Shown one piece after another: positions 16,599 through 26,300 of a stretch of DNA of 64,000 nucleotides. Below the pieces are notes generated by a model. That model was given only the letters and a program-made list of their open reading frames with translations. It was not told the DNA's origin and did not search any database. Each line of letters opens with the position of its first letter. The first letter of the stretch is position 1. Made by a program: the position numbers and the translations under genes. Source of the DNA: DATFLL01 sp035267785. GTDB lineage: Bacteria; Pseudomonadota; Gammaproteobacteria; DATFLL01. The stretch lies in contig DATFLL010000061.1 of NCBI GenBank assembly GCA_035267785.1, forward strand, positions 1 to 64,000. The letters run 5' to 3'.

Positions 16599-17900
16599 TT
16601 ACGCGTCGCTGTGCAGGGCCTCGGCCACGGTATAGAAAGAGCCGAAGACGACGATGCGATCGCCGCCGGGCCCCTCGCCCGACTGGCTGTCCGCCGCCGC
16701 GGCGGCGCAAGCATCGGACACACTGTCGAAACAGCGCACGGGCGCCGAACCGCCTCGCCCTTCCAGGACCCTTCCGAGGACCTCGGCCAGCTGCCTCGCC
16801 TTCGCGCCGCGCGGGGCCTGCAGATCGGCGAGATACCACTGGTCCACCTGGTCCGCGACGGCGCTGAAGACGCCCGCATGATCCTTGTCCGCGAGCATGC
16901 CCACGACCGCCCGGGTCTTTCCCACCGGCGGCAGCCCCGCCAGCTGCTCCCCGAGCGCGGCGGCCGCCTCGGGGTTGTGCGCCACATCCAGTATGCGCGT
17001 CACCTCGCCGGGGAGGACCTCGAATCGGCCCGGCAGGCGGGCTTCGAGCAGACCGGCGCGCACGGCCGCCTGCCCGACGGGCAGCCGGTCGGCGAGGCAA
17101 GCCAGCGCCATCAACACCCCGGCGGCGTTGTCGAGTTGGTGGGCACCACGCAGCGCAGGCAGCGGCAAGGCGTCCCGGCGCGCCTCGACGCTCTGCCAGG
17201 ACCACTCACTGCGCCGCATGTGATAAGTGAACTCGCGGCCCAATACATTCAGCTCCGCACCCAGCGACTCGGCGGTCTGCGCCAGGGCGGCGGGCATGTC
17301 ACGGCCGCTGTACACGCCCGGCCGACCTTTGCGAAGAATACCGCCCTTCTCGCGCGCGATGGCCTCGCGGTCGTTGCCCAGCCACTGAGCGTGATCGATG
17401 CCTATCGAGGTAATCAGAGCGACATCGGGATCGAGGATGTTGACCGCGTCAAGCCGCCCGCCCATCCCGACCTCGAGCACCACCACATCCAGCGCGGCGG
17501 CGGCGAAGATATCCAGCGCCGCCAGGGTACCGAACTCGAAATAGGTCAGGCTGGTCTCGCCGCGCGCCTGGTCGATGCGCTCGAAGGCCGCGCACAGCGC
17601 CTCGTCGCCGGCCTCGGCGCCGGCGATGCGAACGCGCTCGTTGTAGCGCAGCAGATGCGGCGAGGTGTACACACCGACGCGGTAGCCCGCGGCGGCCAGA
17701 ATGGCCTCCAGCATGGCTACGCTCGAACCCTTACCGTTGGTGCCGGCGACCGTGATGACCGGACACGGAAACGCCCCGGGCGCGAGCTCGGGCCGCAGGC
17801 GGGCGAAGACCGCCGACACCCGCTCCAGACCGAGCTCAATCTCGGCCGGATGCAGCGTCTCCTGCCAGCGCAGCCAGGCGTCCAGGGTCGGGAAGCGCAT
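16599..17900 (-). CDS. folC: Bifunctional folylpolyglutamate / dihydrofolate synthase FolC
   Basis: The enzyme adds glutamate to dihydropteroate and to folates. Mur-ligase-like ATP site VITVAGTNGKGSSVAMLEAIL is near residue 50, TSPHLLRYNERVRI near 80, and LEVGMGGRLDAVN near 143; the C-terminal domain has ILDVAHNPEAAAAL. The length of 433 residues is typical (422 in E. coli). It is separated from accD by a 222-base gap filled by TGAGGGG-type repeats. Confidence 0.96.
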   Translation of the reverse strand: MRFPTLDAWLRWQETLHPAEIELGLERVSAVFARLRPELAPGAFPCPVITVAGTNGKGSSVAMLEAILAAAGYRVGVYTSPHLLRYNERVRIAGAEAGDEALCAAFERIDQARGETSLTYFEFGTLAALDIFAAAALDVVVLEVGMGGRLDAVNILDPDVALITSIGIDHAQWLGNDREAIAREKGGILRKGRPGVYSGRDMPAALAQTAESLGAELNVLGREFTYHMRRSEWSWQSVEARRDALPLPALRGAHQLDNAAGVLMALACLADRLPVGQAAVRAGLLEARLPGRFEVLPGEVTRILDVAHNPEAAAALGEQLAGLPPVGKTRAVVGMLADKDHAGVFSAVADQVDQWYLADLQAPRGAKARQLAEVLGRVLEGRGGSAPVRCFDSVSDACAAAAADSQSGEGPGGDRIVVFGSFYTVAEALHSDA

Positions 17901-17957
17901 CAGTGTTCTGTCAGTGCGTCGATGAGGAGAGCAGGTCGTTGTGGCACTTGCGAAATC

Positions 17958-18120
17958 GTGAGGGGTGAGGTGTGAGGAGTGAGGGGTAAAGCGTCGGATT
18001 AGGAAGCGATCTGCGCCGGTCCATCAGACTGCGAATCCCGGAGCACGATGCATTTCTGGGCCCACGCTGCTCGAAACTCGCCACTGTTGCTCCTCACCCC
18101 TCACGCCTCACCCCTCACGC
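17958..18120. repeat. TGAGGGG / CCCCTCA dyad repeat between folC and accD
   Basis: The left arm 17958-17993 is built from GTGAGGGGTGAG-like units. The right arm about 18091-18120 is the inverted form (CTCACCCCTCACGCCTCACC). The two arms are about 100 bases apart and could form a long imperfect hairpin. The right arm ends within a few bases of the accD stop codon. Similar units recur at 33.3-33.58 kb. Confidence 0.8.
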
Positions 18121-18122
18121 GC

Positions 18123-18983
18123 TCAAGGTGCCGGCTGCCCGGTCAGCATGGTGAGCACGGAAGCGAGGCGGTCGCGCATGTCGCGCCGGTCGACGATCAT
18201 GTCCACGGCGCCGTGCTCGAGCAGGAACTCGCTACGCTGGAAGCCCTCGGGCAGAGTCTCGCGCACCGTCTGTTCGATCACGCGCGGGCCCGCGAAGCCG
18301 ATCAGCGCGTTGGGCTCGGCGACGTTGACGTCGCCCAGCATCGCCAAGCTCGCCGAAACGCCGCCCATGGTGGGATCGGTGAGCACCGAGATAAAGGGAA
18401 TACCGCGGCGGCTGAGAACGGCCAGCGCCGCGCTGGTCTTGGCCATCTGCATCAGCGACACCAGCGCCTCCTGCATGCGCGCCCCGCCACTGGCCGAGAA
18501 GCAAACCAGCGGAATCTCGTGCTCGAGCGAGGCATTGACCGCGCGCACGAAACGCTCGCCCACCACCGAGCCCATGGAACCGCCCATGAAGCTGAACTCG
18601 AAGGCGCCGGCGACCAGGGGCACGCCCTTGACCTGGCCCATCACCACGACGAGGGCATCGTTTTCGTCGGTGACCTTCTGCGCCTGAGCGATACGGTCGC
18701 GGTATTTCTTACTGTCCTTGAAGCGCAGGAAGTCCACGGGCTGCAGACCGCCACCGATTTCCACGCGTGGCTCCTCGTCGAGGAACGTTTCCAGCCGACG
18801 CCGGGCCCCGATGCGCATATGGTGGTCGCACTTGGGACACACATCCAGATTGCGTTCGAGCTCGGCGCGGTACAACACGGCGTTGCAGGCAGGACACTTG
18901 GTCCACAGCCCTTCCGGGACCGCCTTCTTGTTGCCGCCCTCGGTGCGAATGCGCGTTGGCAGCAGCTTGTCCAACCAGCTCAT
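18123..18983 (-). CDS. accD: Acetyl-CoA carboxylase carboxyltransferase beta subunit AccD
   Basis: With AccA, this subunit transfers the carboxyl group from biotin to acetyl-CoA, making malonyl-CoA. MSWLDKLLPTRI is followed by the zinc ribbon CPACNAVLYRAELERN...CPKC near residues 28-50, then the crotonase-like carboxyltransferase core with the segments GSMGSVVGERFVRA and CFSASGGARMQEA. The length of 286 residues is normal. The longer upstream frame overlaps trpA and is not used. It is downstream of trpA, as in many gammaproteobacteria. Confidence 0.96.
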   Translation of the reverse strand: MSWLDKLLPTRIRTEGGNKKAVPEGLWTKCPACNAVLYRAELERNLDVCPKCDHHMRIGARRRLETFLDEEPRVEIGGGLQPVDFLRFKDSKKYRDRIAQAQKVTDENDALVVVMGQVKGVPLVAGAFEFSFMGGSMGSVVGERFVRAVNASLEHEIPLVCFSASGGARMQEALVSLMQMAKTSAALAVLSRRGIPFISVLTDPTMGGVSASLAMLGDVNVAEPNALIGFAGPRVIEQTVRETLPEGFQRSEFLLEHGAVDMIVDRRDMRDRLASVLTMLTGQPAP

Positions 18984-19008
18984 GGCATCAACTCCTCGAT
19001 TGTCCTGT

Positions 19009-19860
19009 TCAGGTACCTTCGCCGATCCGGGCTTGTGTCGCGGCTCCGGCGCCGGCCTGCTCGTCCATCGCCGTGCGCATCTCCGACAGCAAGGCGGCGA
19101 CGGCCGGTGCAATCCGATCGGGGGTTTCGGCCAGGGCCTCCATCTGGCGCACCAGTGCGCTGCCGACGATGACCGCGTCGGCCACGGCCGCCACCGCCGC
19201 CGCGGTAGCCGCGTCCTTGACCCCGAAACCCACGCCCAGGGGCAATTCGGTATGGCGCCGAATGGCGGACAGGCGATCGGCCACGGCCGCGGTATCGAGG
19301 TTGGCCGCGCCGGTCACCCCCTTGAGAGAGACATAATAGACAAACCCGCTCGCCACGGCCGCAATCCGGGCGATGCGTGCCTCGTCGGTGGTCGGCGCAA
19401 TCAGAAAAATCGGGTCGAGGCCATTCTCGTGCAACACCGCAACCAGCTCACCGGCCTCCTCGGGCGGCAGATCCACCGTCAGCACGCCATCGACACCCGC
19501 TTCCCTTGCGGCCGCCGCGAACGCGGCATAGCCCATCACTTCCACCGGGTTGAGATAGCCCATGAGCACCACCGGCGTCGTCTCGTCGCGGCGGCGAAAC
19601 TCTCGCACCATTTCGAGCACCCGGTGCAGACTGACGTGATGGGTCAGTGCCCGCTCGGTGGCACGTTGAATCACCGGACCGTCGGCCATGGGATCGGAAA
19701 ACGGCACGCCGAGCTCAACGACGTCGGCGCCCGCCTCGACCATCGCGTGCATCAGGTCCACGGTCACTGCCGGCTGCGGATCACCGGCGGTGACGTACGG
19801 GATCAGTGCCTTGCGTCCCTGGCCGCGCAGCCGTTCGAATTGTGCTTGCAGTCGGCTCAT
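19009..19860 (-). CDS. trpA: Tryptophan synthase alpha subunit TrpA
   Basis: This subunit cleaves indole-3-glycerol phosphate to indole and glyceraldehyde 3-phosphate inside the alpha2-beta2 complex. It is a TIM barrel of 283 residues. IPYVTAGDPQP and VELGVPFSDPMADGPVIQRA (catalytic Glu and Asp) lie near residue 50. It starts three bases after the trpB stop and is thus coupled to it. Confidence 0.97.
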   Translation of the reverse strand: MSRLQAQFERLRGQGRKALIPYVTAGDPQPAVTVDLMHAMVEAGADVVELGVPFSDPMADGPVIQRATERALTHHVSLHRVLEMVREFRRRDETTPVVLMGYLNPVEVMGYAAFAAAAREAGVDGVLTVDLPPEEAGELVAVLHENGLDPIFLIAPTTDEARIARIAAVASGFVYYVSLKGVTGAANLDTAAVADRLSAIRRHTELPLGVGFGVKDAATAAAVAAVADAVIVGSALVRQMEALAETPDRIAPAVAALLSEMRTAMDEQAGAGAATQARIGEGT

Positions 19861-19863
19861 CGT

Positions 19864-21102
19864 TCAGACCTCGATGCCTTCCAGAGCGGCGACCGTGTGG
19901 ATGTCCTTGTCGCCGCGGCCCGAAAGATTGACGATGATGATGCCCTCCTCGCCGAGCTCCGGGGCGAGCTGCATGGTGTAGGCAAGGGCGTGGCTCGACT
20001 CCAGCGCGGGCAGGATACCCTCGGTGCGCGTGAGCTCGTGGAAGGCCGCCAAGGCCTGCTGGTCGGTCACCGCCACGTACTTCGCGCGGCCGATATCCTT
20101 GAGCCACGCATGCTCGGGCCCTACGCCCGGGTAGTCCAGGCCGGCCGAGACCGAATGGGTCTCGATGATCTGCCCGTCGTCGTCCTCCATCAAATAGGTG
20201 CGATTGCCGTGCAGCACCCCCGGGCGCCCCGCGCACAGCGGTGCGGCGTGGTGGCCCGTGGCCAGGCCCTCGCCGGCGGCCTCCACGCCGTAGAGCGCGA
20301 CGCTGGCATCGTCGAGAAAGGGATGGAACAGGCCGATGGCATTGGAGCCGCCGCCGACACACGCGACCAACGCATCGGGCAGACGGCCGGTCTGGGCCAA
20401 CACCTGCTCGCGTGCCTCGCGGCCGATGATCGCCTGAAAATCGCGCACCATGGCCGGATAGGGATGGGGGCCGGCCACGGTGCCGATGATATAGAAGGTG
20501 TCGTCGACGTTGGTGACCCAATCGCGCATGGCCTCGTTCAGCGCATCCTTCAGCGTACGCGAACCGGACTCCACCGCCACTACGCGGGCGCCGAGCAGAC
20601 GCATGCGATAGACGTTGATCGCCTGGCGACGGATGTCCTCGGCGCCCATGTACACCACGCACTCCAGCCCCAGGCGCGCGGCGACCGTCGCCGTCGCGAC
20701 GCCGTGCTGACCCGCCCCGGTCTCGGCGATGATGCGGGTCTTGCCCATGCGCTTGGCGAGCAGTGCCTGGCCCACCGTGTTGTTCACCTTATGGGCGCCG
20801 GTGTGGTTCAGGTCCTCCCGCTTGAGGAAGATGCGCGCTCCACCGAGCTTGCGGCTCCAGCGCTCGGCGTAGTACAGAGGCGTGGGCCGGCCGACGTATT
20901 GGCGCAGTTCTTCGTCCAGCTCGGCCAGGAAATCCGGATCGGCGATGTAGCGCTCGTAGGCCTCGCGCAGCTCCTCGAGCGGGCCCATCAGCGTCTCGGC
21001 GACGAATTGACCGCCGTACGGGCCGAAATGGCCGCGCGCGTCGGGCTGGTGTTCGTAGGAGGCCGGTTTGTCCAGCCTGGCTTGTTCAGACACGTTGTTC
21101 AC
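19864..21102 (-). CDS. trpB: Tryptophan synthase beta subunit TrpB
   Basis: This PLP subunit joins indole and serine to tryptophan. It has HFGPYGGQFVAETLMGPLEEL at the start, the PLP lysine in NHTGAHKVNN near residue 100, ETGAGQHGVATATVAA and the phosphate-binding GGGSNAIG. The length of 412 residues is slightly longer at the N-terminus than E. coli TrpB. Its start overlaps the trpF stop (ATGA), so trpF, trpB and trpA form a coupled unit. Confidence 0.97.
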   Translation of the reverse strand: MNNVSEQARLDKPASYEHQPDARGHFGPYGGQFVAETLMGPLEELREAYERYIADPDFLAELDEELRQYVGRPTPLYYAERWSRKLGGARIFLKREDLNHTGAHKVNNTVGQALLAKRMGKTRIIAETGAGQHGVATATVAARLGLECVVYMGAEDIRRQAINVYRMRLLGARVVAVESGSRTLKDALNEAMRDWVTNVDDTFYIIGTVAGPHPYPAMVRDFQAIIGREAREQVLAQTGRLPDALVACVGGGSNAIGLFHPFLDDASVALYGVEAAGEGLATGHHAAPLCAGRPGVLHGNRTYLMEDDDGQIIETHSVSAGLDYPGVGPEHAWLKDIGRAKYVAVTDQQALAAFHELTRTEGILPALESSHALAYTMQLAPELGEEGIIIVNLSGRGDKDIHTVAALEGIEV

Positions 21103-21767
21103 CCAGATTGTTCGTTTCGCTCATGCGGTTCGCCGGCATTCGATGCCCGGTCCGCCTCGGCCACCGCTTCCGCGAAGGCCGCCATCCGGTCGGGGTCCTT
21201 GATGCCCTTGTCGGCTTCTACGCCGCCGCTGACATCGACGGCATAGGGTTTAACACGGCGCACGGCCTCACCCACGTTGTCCGGCGTGAGACCGCCGGCG
21301 AGGATCAGCGGACGACTCAGATCCGCCGGGATGCGTTCCCAGTCGAAGCGGGATCCCGTTCCCCCCGGTTGGCCGGCGACGTAGGCATCGAGCAGCAGCC
21401 CCGCCGCCTCCGGATAGCTGCGCGCATAGGCCGCCACGTCCACGCCCTCGCGCATACGCAGCGCCTTGATGTAGGGTCGCTGGAAACCGGCGCACGCCTC
21501 CGGACGCTCGTCACCGTGGAACTGCAGCAGGTCGATGCGCACGGCCGAGACCACCTCCCGGATGTAGGCCGCCTCGGCGTCGACGAACAATCCCACCACG
21601 CTCACGAAGGGCGGCACCGTCTTCGCCACCTCCACGGCCTGGGCGATGCTCACGGCCCGCGGGCTCTCGGGGTAGAACACCAGGCCGACGGCATCCGCGC
21701 CGAGGCGTACCGCCTCGCGCGCATCGCGGGCACGTGTGATGCCGCAAAACTTGATCCGCGTGCGCAT
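21099..21767 (-). CDS. trpF: Phosphoribosylanthranilate isomerase TrpF
   Basis: This enzyme performs the Amadori rearrangement in tryptophan synthesis. MRTRIKFCGITRARDA carries the catalytic Cys, and GLVFYPESPR, LLQFHGDERP (the FHG motif) and PYAVDVSGGVEADKGIKD the active-site and phosphate loops. It has 222 residues from 21767; five further upstream codons are possible. It is a stand-alone TrpF (not fused to TrpC), overlapping trpB by four bases. Confidence 0.96.
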   Translation of the reverse strand: MRTRIKFCGITRARDAREAVRLGADAVGLVFYPESPRAVSIAQAVEVAKTVPPFVSVVGLFVDAEAAYIREVVSAVRIDLLQFHGDERPEACAGFQRPYIKALRMREGVDVAAYARSYPEAAGLLLDAYVAGQPGGTGSRFDWERIPADLSRPLILAGGLTPDNVGEAVRRVKPYAVDVSGGVEADKGIKDPDRMAAFAEAVAEADRASNAGEPHERNEQSG

Positions 21768-21813
21768 CGCCCGCGTTCGCATCGGTTGGCCTCGCCGCTC
21801 AAAGCATCCCAGA

Positions 21814-22593
21814 TTACCAGACCGCCGATGTCGGCGGAAGCCGCGGTATCTGGAACTCAGGCGGATATTCGACCTCCATGAGGTAGAGCCCGTGAGCCGG
21901 GGCGGTCACCCCACCCAGGGTGCGATCGCGATGCTCGAGTACCTCGCCAGCCCAATCGGGTGCCTGCTCCCCGGCCCCGATGGTCATGAGCACGCCCGCT
22001 ATGTTGCGGACCATGTGATGCAAGAAGGCGTTGGCCTCGATGTCGATGAAGACAAGGTCCCGGTCGCGCGTCACGTCCAGTCGGTATACCGTGCGTACCG
22101 GACTCTTGGCCTGACAGGCCAGGGCCCGATACGAGGAGAAGTCGTGCTCGCCGACCAGATGGGCGGCCGCCTCGCGCATCCGTTCCACGTCCAGGGGACG
22201 ATATTCCCAGGCCACACGCCACTGGAGGAAGGTCGGGCGGACCGGGCGGTTGTGAATCACGTAGCGGTACCGCCGACGCTGGGCGGAGAAGCGCGCATGG
22301 AAAGCCTCGGCGACCGTCTGCGCCCAGGTGACACCGACGCTCTTGGGCAGATTGGCGTTGGCGCCGAACACCCACGAGCGGCTGCTGCGCTCGGCCTGGG
22401 TATCGAAGTGCACGACCTGCCCGAGCCCGTGCACGCCAGTATCGGTACGCCCGGCGCAGGTTACCGCCACGGGATGGTCGGCAACCTTCGACAGCGCCTG
22501 TTCGAGGCTCGCCTGTACGGTTGCCACACCGCTCTGGCGCTGCCAACCGCAAAACGGCGCGCCGTCGTATTCGATTCCCAGGGCTATTCTCAT
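21814..22593 (-). CDS. truA: tRNA pseudouridine(38-40) synthase TruA
   Basis: The enzyme isomerises uridines 38-40 in the anticodon stem-loop of many tRNAs. MRIALGIEYDGAPFCGWQRQ is the family start. The catalytic Asp lies in CAGRTDTGVHGLGQVVHFDT near residue 50, and NAFLHHMVRNIAGVL is the conserved C-terminal segment. The length is 259 residues. The frame is open upstream, but that part overlaps the next gene. Its position between trpF and fimV is conserved in gammaproteobacteria. Confidence 0.96.
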   Translation of the reverse strand: MRIALGIEYDGAPFCGWQRQSGVATVQASLEQALSKVADHPVAVTCAGRTDTGVHGLGQVVHFDTQAERSSRSWVFGANANLPKSVGVTWAQTVAEAFHARFSAQRRRYRYVIHNRPVRPTFLQWRVAWEYRPLDVERMREAAAHLVGEHDFSSYRALACQAKSPVRTVYRLDVTRDRDLVFIDIEANAFLHHMVRNIAGVLMTIGAGEQAPDWAGEVLEHRDRTLGGVTAPAHGLYLMEVEYPPEFQIPRLPPTSAVW

Positions 22594-22645
22594 CGTCCAA
22601 AACCGTTGGAAACGCCGGGCCTGCCCGGCCGCGCCGAGGATGTAC

Positions 22646-23323
22646 TCAGGGCAAAATCCAGAACGCCAGCCCCAGGGCCAGCGGGAGCAGCCACTGCCAA
22701 GGCGGCGGGGCCGCCAGGCGCGGCACGGGCGTCGGCTCACAGGGCGCGCGCTCGGCCCGCGCCAGGGTCTCCCCCAGCAGGCCGGCCGCCGCGTCGCCCA
22801 GGCGATTTATCAGACCTCGCCCCGAGGCCCCGCCCAGGGCCGCGCGCTGCGCCGCCAGGACGGGCCGCAGCTCGGTCACCGCGTCCATGACCAGCACAAT
22901 GCGCAGGGCCAGGCGCTCGGGCGCCAGGCCCAGCCAGCGCGCCGGGGTGCTGGCCCAGTGCAGGGCCCCCAGCAGGCCTGCCCGCGGCGTGGTCGCCCCG
23001 AGCAGGCTCACCCCGAACACCATCAACGCCAGGGCGGCGATACGCTCCAGGCCAGCGACCGCGCCCTCGCGACTGGGCGCCGCCCAGCCCACGGCGTGCC
23101 AAAGCGGTGTGCCGGGCGTAAACCAGAAATAGACGATGAGAATGGACAGGAACAGCCAGCGCATGCGCCGCAGCATGCGCCAGGCCGGTCCGAGTCCGGC
23201 GCCGCGAACGACAACGAAAAGCCCCAAAACCAGCAGTGCGCCGAGCGCGATACCGCCGGCCCCCTCCCGGGTCAGAAAGGCCGCGAAGACGAGGAAACAG
23301 ACCAGGCGGATGACCGGATGCAT
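22646..23323 (-). CDS. CbiQ/EcfT-like membrane protein
   Basis: The 225-residue protein has about five hydrophobic segments (near residues 5-40, 55-70, 90-110 and 200-225) and the arrangement WRMLRRMRWLFLSILIVYFWFTPG. It also has a cytoplasmic stretch with LGLAPERLALRIVLVMDAV, all like transmembrane components of energy-coupling-factor transporters. No partner ATPase or substrate-binding S component is in this window, so transport is an inference. It sits 14 bases after the fimV stop, between fimV and truA, on the same strand. Confidence 0.65.
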   Translation of the reverse strand: MHPVIRLVCFLVFAAFLTREGAGGIALGALLVLGLFVVVRGAGLGPAWRMLRRMRWLFLSILIVYFWFTPGTPLWHAVGWAAPSREGAVAGLERIAALALMVFGVSLLGATTPRAGLLGALHWASTPARWLGLAPERLALRIVLVMDAVTELRPVLAAQRAALGGASGRGLINRLGDAAAGLLGETLARAERAPCEPTPVPRLAAPPPWQWLLPLALGLAFWILP

Positions 23324-23336
23324 CGAGGGGCGCAGA

Positions 23337-26300
23337 TCACACGATCTGCGTCATCAGCTCCTGTGCCTCCTGCTTCTGCGAGTCGCTGCCCTCTTCCATG
23401 ACTTCGTCGAGGATGCTGCGCGCACCCTCCGGATCGCCCATATCGATATAGGCCTTGGCCAGGTCGAGCTTGGTGCCGACCTCGTCGAGATCGCCGCCTT
23501 CGTCCAGGCCGCCTTCGGCCGCGCCGGTATCGAAGTCGAAATCGATGGCCTGCGTCTGATCGGCGCGCGAGGAACCAATGTCGATCTCGGTATCCGAGCC
23601 GACGGGAAATTCCTCACTGGCCGGACTGCCCGTATCGAGCCCGCCGAGATCGAAATCGATCTCCTCCGCCTGTTCCTCGCCGCCCAGGTCGAACTCGAGG
23701 CCGCCGCCCTGATCCGCGGCCGGCTCCTCGCTCGCCGCCGGTGCACCGCCGGTATCGAAGTCCAGACTGAAGTCCAGGCCACCGTCGTCGCCACCGGTAT
23801 CGAACTGCGGCTCCTCGGCGGACGCCGTCTCGGGCGCGGCCGCAGGGGCTTCAGGCTCGGTAAAGTCGAGATTGAAGTCCAGCCCGCCGCCTTCGTCCGG
23901 CGCCGCCTCGGCAGCGGCCTCGGTGGCAGTCTCACCGCCGCCCAGGTCGAAATCGAAGTCCAGCCCCGAATCCGGCGGCGCGGTCGTGGCGGCGGTCTCT
24001 GCGCCTCCGCCCTGCACTTCGTCGAGATCGAACACGCCCGTATCCAGGCCGATATCCATGACATCGTTGTTGGCCATTGCAGCGGCCCCGGCAGGCGCTG
24101 CCTTGGCTGCAGAGGCGAACAGCGGGTTGGTGGGGGCGACCTCCGCCCCCATGGCGACCACCTTGGTCCACATGGGGTCGTTGTCGTTGCCGATATCGGC
24201 GTACAGATCTTCGGCCGTCTGTTCGAAACCGGCTTTGTTCTTCGTCGCGTGATACAGCTCGAGGAGCTTGAGCTTGAGCTCCTTGCGCTTGGGATCGGTC
24301 TTCAGGGCCTCGGTGAGCAGCTCCTCGGCCTGCTGATTGCGGCCGTAGGCCATGTACACATCGGCCTCGGTCAGGGGATCGACCTCGTTGTCCTCGGTCT
24401 GGATCGCATTGACGCCGCTGACCGCAAAGTCGCTCAGAAACGACGACTCCTCGCCCTGCGATGCGCCGCTCGCGGCGCTCGTCTCGGAGTCGGCGGCGCC
24501 TTCGCCGGTCAGGATGCTTTCCTGAAATCCGTAACCCTTCTTACGACGGCGGACGACGATGAGCAGCAGCAGCAGTATGACCAGCAACAGGGCCGCGCCG
24601 CCCGCCAGGAGCAGCGGGCTGACCGACAGCGACTTGGTCAGGTTCTTTCCCAAACCGCTGGCCGTGTTCATCAGCTTCTTCCACCAGGGGATGTGGCGCG
24701 GAGGTGACGAAACCGGCGGGGCCTGATGGGCCGGCGCCGGTTCCGTGGCCTTCGCGCTCGGGGATCCGGGCCCCGAGCCTGGTGCCGACGGTGGTTTGGC
24801 GCCGCCTCCCCCGCCGGTCGCCTCGGAGGTTGTACTACCGGCCCCGGTCCCTCCCGTCGGACCCTGCGCGGGCGGCGCCGCCGGCGCCGCCGCCGATTCG
24901 GTCGGCGCGGTCGTAGACTCGGCGGGTGCCGGCGTCGCCGCGCCCTGCTTGGCCGGCGGCGCCGGTGTCGCCGCCTTCTCCTGGCGTGCCTTTTCCTGTG
25001 CCTTGAGCTGCTGCTGCAGGGAGGCCAGCTCGTCGTCCTTGAGCGAGATCAGCCTCTGCATATCCTTGATCTGCTTCTCGAGCTCCTTGAGCCGATCGGT
25101 CATCTCGGCATTCTTGCGCCGCTCGGTCGCGGCCGCCTCAATGGCCAGATTGAGCTGCTTGCGGGCCTCCGCCAGGTCCTTAACATCGGAGGCAGCCTTC
25201 AGCTTGGTGGCCTCCTGACCGGTCCCGGCGGACTTGCCCTTGCCCGACGGCGTCACCAGCTTAAGGTGACCCTTCGGCTCGCCCGAGCCGCCTTCGGCCG
25301 GGGCGCTTTGGCCCTGACTGGCGGTCACCATCGGCTGCTTGCTCGCACTGCCGGCGACCCGCTGGCGATAGTCCTCCCAGGCCTGGGTCTGCATCTTGAA
25401 TTCATGCGCGGCGGCCTGCCTGCTCATCTCGTGCAGCAGGCTCGGATCCTGAACACGCAGCACGTAACCCGCCTTGAGACGATTGACGTTGTGGTCCTGG
25501 AAGGCATCCGGATTGCTCGCCAGCAGCGCCATCATCATCTGATAGACGGTCACATCGTCGGGGCGCATCTCCTCGGCGATGTTCCACAGCTTGTCGCCCT
25601 TTTTCGTGATATGGGTGATGGCCTTGCCCGACTCCATCGGCACTGGAGTCTCCTCCTCGCCGCCGATCGGGATGTACGGCATCAGGCCGCGGTCCTTTTC
25701 GGGGGCCTGGGCGACCTGCTTGGCAGGGGCCGGTGCAGCCTCGGGGGCAGGACTCGGTGCAGGGGCCTTCTGCTCGGGCTGGGGCGCCGTCGGCGGCGGC
25801 ATGGGCGCCGCCTCGGCCGTGGCCTTGGGCGGCTTCGGCGCCGGAGCCGCCTGCGTCGGCGCACTGGGCGGCACCGGCATCTGCGCCGGCGCCTGCTCGG
25901 CCTTCTTGGGCGCCGGCTTTTCCTTCGGGGCTTCGGTCCGGGCAATGGTCGACGGCGCCTCGGTCGTCGCCGGTGCGACCATCGTCGGCTGCTTGCGCAT
26001 CAGGTTCGGCGGATCGAGCAACACCGTATACTCGCGCAGCATCCGGCCGTGGCTCCAGTTGAGCTCGAGCAGGAAATCCAGATAGGGCTCGCGAATAGGT
26101 TGCCGGGAGGTGACGTGAATATAGTAGCTGCCGTTGGCGCGGCTCTTGACCGTGAATTTCAGCTCGTTGAGGACCGCCGTGCGGTCGATGCCCGCATTGG
26201 CAAAGGCATCGTGTCCGGCCAGCTTAACGGTCAGACCGGACACGTCCTGCGGGGTGGCCGACAGGAGGCTGATGTCCGCGTTCAGCGGTTCGTTGAGTGC

